7,765 nt of DNA from an uncultured Lachnospiraceae bacterium (GTDB taxonomy: Bacteria > Bacillota > Clostridia > Lachnospirales > Lachnospiraceae), in NCBI GenBank assembly GCA_947565255.1, contig CANOFI010000106.1, positions 1 through 7,765 on the forward strand, in the 5' to 3' direction. Shown in pieces: positions 5,910 to 7,765 of this stretch. Numbering within the stretch: the stretch's first letter is position 1; every line of letters begins with the position of its first letter. Made by a program: the position numbers and the translations under genes. Below the pieces are notes generated by a model. The model had not been told where the DNA came from and ran no database searches. It was given only the letters and a program-made list of their open reading frames with translations.

Positions 5910-6950
5910 TTATGGAAATACCGGAACCAGTTCCAGTCCCATGGTCTCTTTCAAACCAAACATCAGGTTCATATTCTGTACGGCCTGCCCCGCGGCGCCC
6001 TTTACAAGATTATCAATGGCTCCCATCATAATGACGCGGTTTGTCCTTTTGTCAATCTTAAAATTTATATCCACATAATTGCTTCCTTCCACCCATTTTG
6101 TCTGCGGACAGACATCCTGGTCCAAAACGCGGATGAATGCTTCCTTTTCATAATATTTATCATATGCCGCCCTGACCTGTTCCTGGGTCACTCCCGGCTT
6201 CAGTGTTGCATACGCCGTCGCCAGAATTCCCCTGTTCATAGGCACAAGATGTGGAGTAAAACTGATGTATACCGGTTCTCCCGCCGCATACCCCAGCTGT
6301 TCTTCAATTTCCGGCGTATGTCTGTGGCTTGTCACACCGTAGGCTTTCATATTTTCATTGACCTCACAAAACAGGTTATCTGTCTTTGCACCTCTGCCCG
6401 CGCCGGACGTTCCGCTTTTTGCATCTACAATAATCGTGGACGCGTCAATCAGACCTTCTTTTAACAGCGGGTATATGGTCAAAATGCTGCATGTCGTATA
6501 ACAGCCCGGATTGGCGACAAGTCTTGCCTTTTTTACTGCTTCCCGGTTTATCTCACACAGACCGTATACAGCCTCCTCAAGAAACTGCGGACTTTTGTGT
6601 TCTATTTTATACCATTCTTCATAAACCTTTACATCCTTAATCCGGAAATCTGCGCTCAGGTCAATCACTTTTGTCTTTGCTAAAATAGTTTCATTCACCA
6701 AAGAAGCGCATAATCCCTGCGGAGTCGCCGTAAATATGACATCTGCCTGCTGCGCCAGTTCTTCCATATTGTCATCCAGACAGACCGCATCCACAATCTG
6801 GAACATGTTCTGGTATACCTGGTAATATTTTTTATCGACATAGCTTCTGGAACCGTACCATACAATTTCTGTCTCTCTATGCCCCAGCAGCAGCCGGACC
6901 AGTTCTCCTCCTGCATATCCTGTTGAGCCGATAATCCCTGCTTTAATCAT
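5910..6950 (-). CDS. argC: N-acetyl-gamma-glutamyl-phosphate reductase
   Basis: A 346-residue NADPH-dependent reductase converting N-acetylglutamyl phosphate to N-acetylglutamate 5-semialdehyde, the step between ArgB and ArgD. The N-terminal Rossmann domain shows GIIGSTGYAGGELVRLL (5-21). The catalytic cysteine is C150 in VANPGCYTT, and the conserved histidine segment is SHRHTPEIE (208-216). Also present are the GTSGAGRGA loop (180-188) and FTPHLVPMNRGI (231-242). The C-terminal NLVKGAAGQAVQNMNLMFG returns to the nucleotide fold. The length is normal for the long ArgC type. An upstream in-frame ATG at 6971 is rejected because AAAAGGAG (6961-6968) lies inside that extension and is placed 10 bases before the ATG at 6950. 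It is the first gene of the cluster, behind a promoter with an ARG-box-like operator. Confidence 0.97.
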   Translation of the reverse strand: MIKAGIIGSTGYAGGELVRLLLGHRETEIVWYGSRSYVDKKYYQVYQNMFQIVDAVCLDDNMEELAQQADVIFTATPQGLCASLVNETILAKTKVIDLSADFRIKDVKVYEEWYKIEHKSPQFLEEAVYGLCEINREAVKKARLVANPGCYTTCSILTIYPLLKEGLIDASTIIVDAKSGTSGAGRGAKTDNLFCEVNENMKAYGVTSHRHTPEIEEQLGYAAGEPVYISFTPHLVPMNRGILATAYATLKPGVTQEQVRAAYDKYYEKEAFIRVLDQDVCPQTKWVEGSNYVDINFKIDKRTNRVIMMGAIDNLVKGAAGQAVQNMNLMFGLKETMGLELVPVFP

Positions 6951-6960
6951 TCTTTTTTCT

Positions 6961-6968
6961 CTCCTTTT
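6961..6968 (-). promoter_or_regulatory. Ribosome binding site that fixes the argC start
   Basis: AAAAGGAG on the minus strand, 10 bases before the ATG at 6950. It excludes the in-frame ATG at 6971, which has no good site of its own. Confidence 0.8.
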
Positions 6969-6993
6969 CATAAAAATACACTTCAGGTGATTG

Positions 6994-7007
6994 TGAAATA
7001 AGAATCC
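6994..7007. promoter_or_regulatory. Second, weaker ARG-box-like site in the argC leader
   Basis: TGAAATAAGAATCC matches the ArgR pattern TGAAT-N4-ATTCA at 7 of 10 fixed positions. It shares the exact 8-base start ATTGTGAA with the stronger site at 7037-7050, 43 bp away, about four helical turns. Between them lies a loose dyad (7002-7029, outer arms GAATCCTGCA and TGCATTC). ArgR hexamers usually bind paired sites, which makes this one plausible, but it is weak on its own. Confidence 0.35.
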
Positions 7008-7036
7008 TGCAAATACTTAAAATGCATTCGTAATTG

Positions 7037-7050
7037 TGAATAATTATACA
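7037..7050. promoter_or_regulatory. ARG box (ArgR operator) over the arg promoter -10
   Basis: TGAAT-AATT-ATACA matches the ArgR/AhrC operator pattern TGAAT-N4-ATTCA at 9 of 10 fixed positions. It fully covers the TATAAT -10 box of the argC promoter (7043-7048). A hexameric ArgR loaded with arginine would block RNA polymerase here. The argR gene itself is not in the window. Confidence 0.7.
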
Positions 7051-7071
7051 TCTTTTTTGTATAATATGCAA
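7043..7071 (-). promoter_or_regulatory. Promoter of the argC-GNAT-argJ-argB-argD operon
   Basis: On the minus strand TTGCAT (7066-7071) and TATAAT (7043-7048) are separated by exactly 17 bases. The -10 is a perfect vegetative match and the -35 matches at 4 of 6. Transcription would start near 7036, giving a leader of about 85 bases before argC. AT-rich sequence upstream of the -35 (about 7072-7090) could act as a weak UP element. Confidence 0.8.
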
Positions 7072-7112
7072 CCCCCAATTTTAAATTTCCTGTACATGGA
7101 GCTTCCTTAGTT

Positions 7113-7204
7113 ACGATTCACGATTTAGGAATGCGCTATACTGCGCATTCCGTGAGAACATGATTTGGGAGTGAGGAGCGATTTTGACATACTGAAATCA
7201 CATG
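7113..7204. repeat. Possible intergenic repeat element with hairpin and outer dyad
   Basis: This non-coding block combines a perfect hairpin (7128-7151) with a second inverted repeat, TGATTT at 7161-7166 and AAATCA at 7195-7200, 28 bases apart. It also holds three variants of a GATTT motif (CGATTT, TGATTT, CGATTTT). The layout resembles dispersed REP-like elements of Lachnospiraceae genomes, but I cannot count copies from one window. No coding potential is visible. Confidence 0.35.
7128..7151. terminator. Perfect 9-bp GC-rich hairpin between higBA and the arg promoter
   Basis: Arms GGAATGCGC (7128-7136) and GCGCATTCC (7143-7151) pair perfectly around a 6-base loop. An outer TCACG (7118-7122) can pair with CGTGA (7151-7155) if five bases bulge out, with one shared base. 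It lies 74 bases after the antitoxin stop and 56 bases before the arg -35, a sensible place to end toxin-antitoxin transcription. Neither side carries a T-run, so it is not a classical intrinsic terminator. It may instead be part of a dispersed repeat. Confidence 0.4.
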
Positions 7205-7224
7205 AAAGCATCATCTGTAAGATA

Positions 7225-7497
7225 TTATTTTTTATTTATGGGTACAATCTGTAACGTATATCCCAGAGGGGTTAAAATCTTCAAAAGGCTGTCAATCTGT
7301 GGAGAATGGACTGACGATTCCATCCGCGCAATGACAGGCTGTTTGACATTGCACAGTTCGGCTAATTGAGACTGCGTGAGCCCCTTTTCCTCACGAATAG
7401 ATATCATTGTTCGAATCAGGTCTTTTTCGAGTTCAATCGCATTTTGCTCTTCCTGATTAATAGATAAATTCTTTTTTAACTCGTTCCATGTAGTCAT
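7225..7497 (-). CDS. XRE-family antitoxin of a HigBA-type system
   Basis: A 90-residue protein with an N-terminal stretch starting MTTWNELKKN, a style common in HigA-like antitoxins, then an XRE/Cro helix-turn-helix at about 27-80. The two helices are visible in LTQSQLAELCNV and KQPVIARMES, followed by LLKILTPLGYTLQIV. It should bind and neutralise the toxin encoded just upstream and repress the shared promoter, which lies outside the window. The start at 7497 is preferred over ATG 7506 because GGAAAGGA (7507-7514) is 9 bases before it and directly abuts the other. With this start the gene begins 1 base after the toxin stop; with the longer one it would overlap the toxin by 8 bases (ATGAATAA). 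Either way the two are translated together. Toxin-first order is typical of higBA loci. Confidence 0.88.
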   Translation of the reverse strand: MTTWNELKKNLSINQEEQNAIELEKDLIRTMISIREEKGLTQSQLAELCNVKQPVIARMESSVHSPQIDSLLKILTPLGYTLQIVPINKK

Positions 7498-7498
7498 A

Positions 7499-7765
7499 TT
7501 ATTCATTCCTTTCCAAATAATCCTGTAACTTTCTTTTCGCCTGTTCTATTTCACGTTTTGGCGTTTTTTGTGTCTTTTTTACAAAGTGGTGAAGCATGAT
7601 AAACTTGTTATCTTTATAATATGCATAAAGAAATCTGTCTCTCAACGGTCTTAACTCCCATATTTCACCGTCCAGATGTTTTGTAACCGGCTCACCAACC
7701 CTTGTACTCAATTCTTCAAGCATATCCATATATGCCACTATTTTATTAAAATTAATTCGACACTC
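7499..7765 (-). CDS. RelE/HigB-type toxin (Gp49-like), partial (N-terminus outside window)
   Basis: The reading frame continues without a stop to the right edge, adding ECRINFNKI before the GTG at 7738, so the gene is cut by the window rather than starting there. The visible 88 residues are the C-terminal part of a phage Gp49/HigB-like toxin of the RelE superfamily. The family pattern is seen in LGEP-like RVGEPVTKHLDGEIWELRPLRDRFLYAYY, LHHFVKKTQKTPKREIEQAKRKLQDYL. Family members are usually about 110-120 residues, so roughly 25-30 residues are missing. Such toxins are ribosome-dependent or free mRNA endonucleases held in check by the adjacent XRE antitoxin. The conserved core, including the KKTQKTP lysines and the C-terminal helix, is intact, so nothing suggests decay in the visible part. 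Confidence 0.88.
   Translation of the reverse strand, partial: ECRINFNKIVAYMDMLEELSTRVGEPVTKHLDGEIWELRPLRDRFLYAYYKDNKFIMLHHFVKKTQKTPKREIEQAKRKLQDYLERNE
7507..7514 (-). promoter_or_regulatory. Ribosome binding site of the antitoxin gene
   Basis: GGAAAGGA on the minus strand, inside the last codons of the toxin gene and 9 bases before the ATG at 7497. It lies immediately against the ATG at 7506, which therefore is an unlikely start. Confidence 0.65.

Noticed and set aside
6811..6820. GAACATGTTC palindrome considered as a LexA box.
   Set aside because: The spacer is two bases, not four, and the site lies deep inside the argC coding region.
7044..7097. A 17-codon ORF on the minus strand with AAGGA 6 bases before its ATG, ahead of argC.
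   Set aside because: It overlaps the arg -35 and -10 boxes and ends upstream of the predicted transcript start, so it cannot be a leader peptide of the operon. No familiar composition, probably chance.
7499..7738. A complete 79-residue toxin starting with GTG at 7738.
   Set aside because: The frame continues open to the window edge, and the preceding residues (ECRINFNKI) fit the family, so the gene is cut rather than starting here.

Overview
The window looks like chromosomal DNA of a Gram-positive anaerobe of the class Clostridia, most likely Lachnospiraceae. The case rests on moderate base composition with AT-rich gaps, AGGAG-type ribosome binding sites, a short YdcZ-type transporter, the style of the HigB/HigA proteins, and an arginine cluster of the form argC-acetyltransferase-argJ-argB-argD. 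This assignment is by recognition, not by a search. Every convincing gene lies on the minus strand, so transcription runs from right to left.

Reading in that direction: at the right edge (7765-7225) is a toxin-antitoxin pair, a RelE/HigB-type toxin cut by the window edge followed by its XRE antitoxin. Next comes a 253-base gap with a perfect 9-bp hairpin inside a possible intergenic repeat, then a near-consensus promoter (TTGCAT, 17 bases, TATAAT) whose -10 box lies inside an ARG-box-like operator. That promoter drives argC, a small GNAT acetyltransferase, argJ, argB and argD (6950-1977). Together these convert glutamate to ornithine by the acetyl-recycling route. ArgC makes N-acetylglutamate semialdehyde from the phosphate made by ArgB, ArgD transaminates it to N-acetylornithine, and ArgJ passes the acetyl group back to glutamate. 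The GNAT protein is a candidate for supplying or topping up N-acetylglutamate. ArgB has the N-terminal helix and C-terminal signature of arginine-inhibited enzymes. Control is therefore predicted at two levels: ArgR repression at the promoter and feedback on ArgB. argF, argG, argH and argR are not in the window.

Left of the arginine genes, after 232 bases, is a small YdcZ/DUF606 membrane protein of the DMT superfamily (1744-1316). After a further 164-base gap with a plausible promoter and a LexA-box-like dyad comes comEA, coding for an apparent lipoprotein with an SLBB domain and a helix-hairpin-helix DNA-binding domain. It is followed 32 bases later by an OmpR-type response regulator whose C-terminal DNA-binding domain lies outside the window.

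No RNA gene, CRISPR array, insertion sequence, phage gene or pseudogene was found, and no gene-free stretch exceeds 300 bases. The window is mostly conventional. The points most worth a second look are the acetyltransferase inside the arginine operon, the operator layout at the arg promoter, the hairpin element beside it, and the possible SOS box near comEA.
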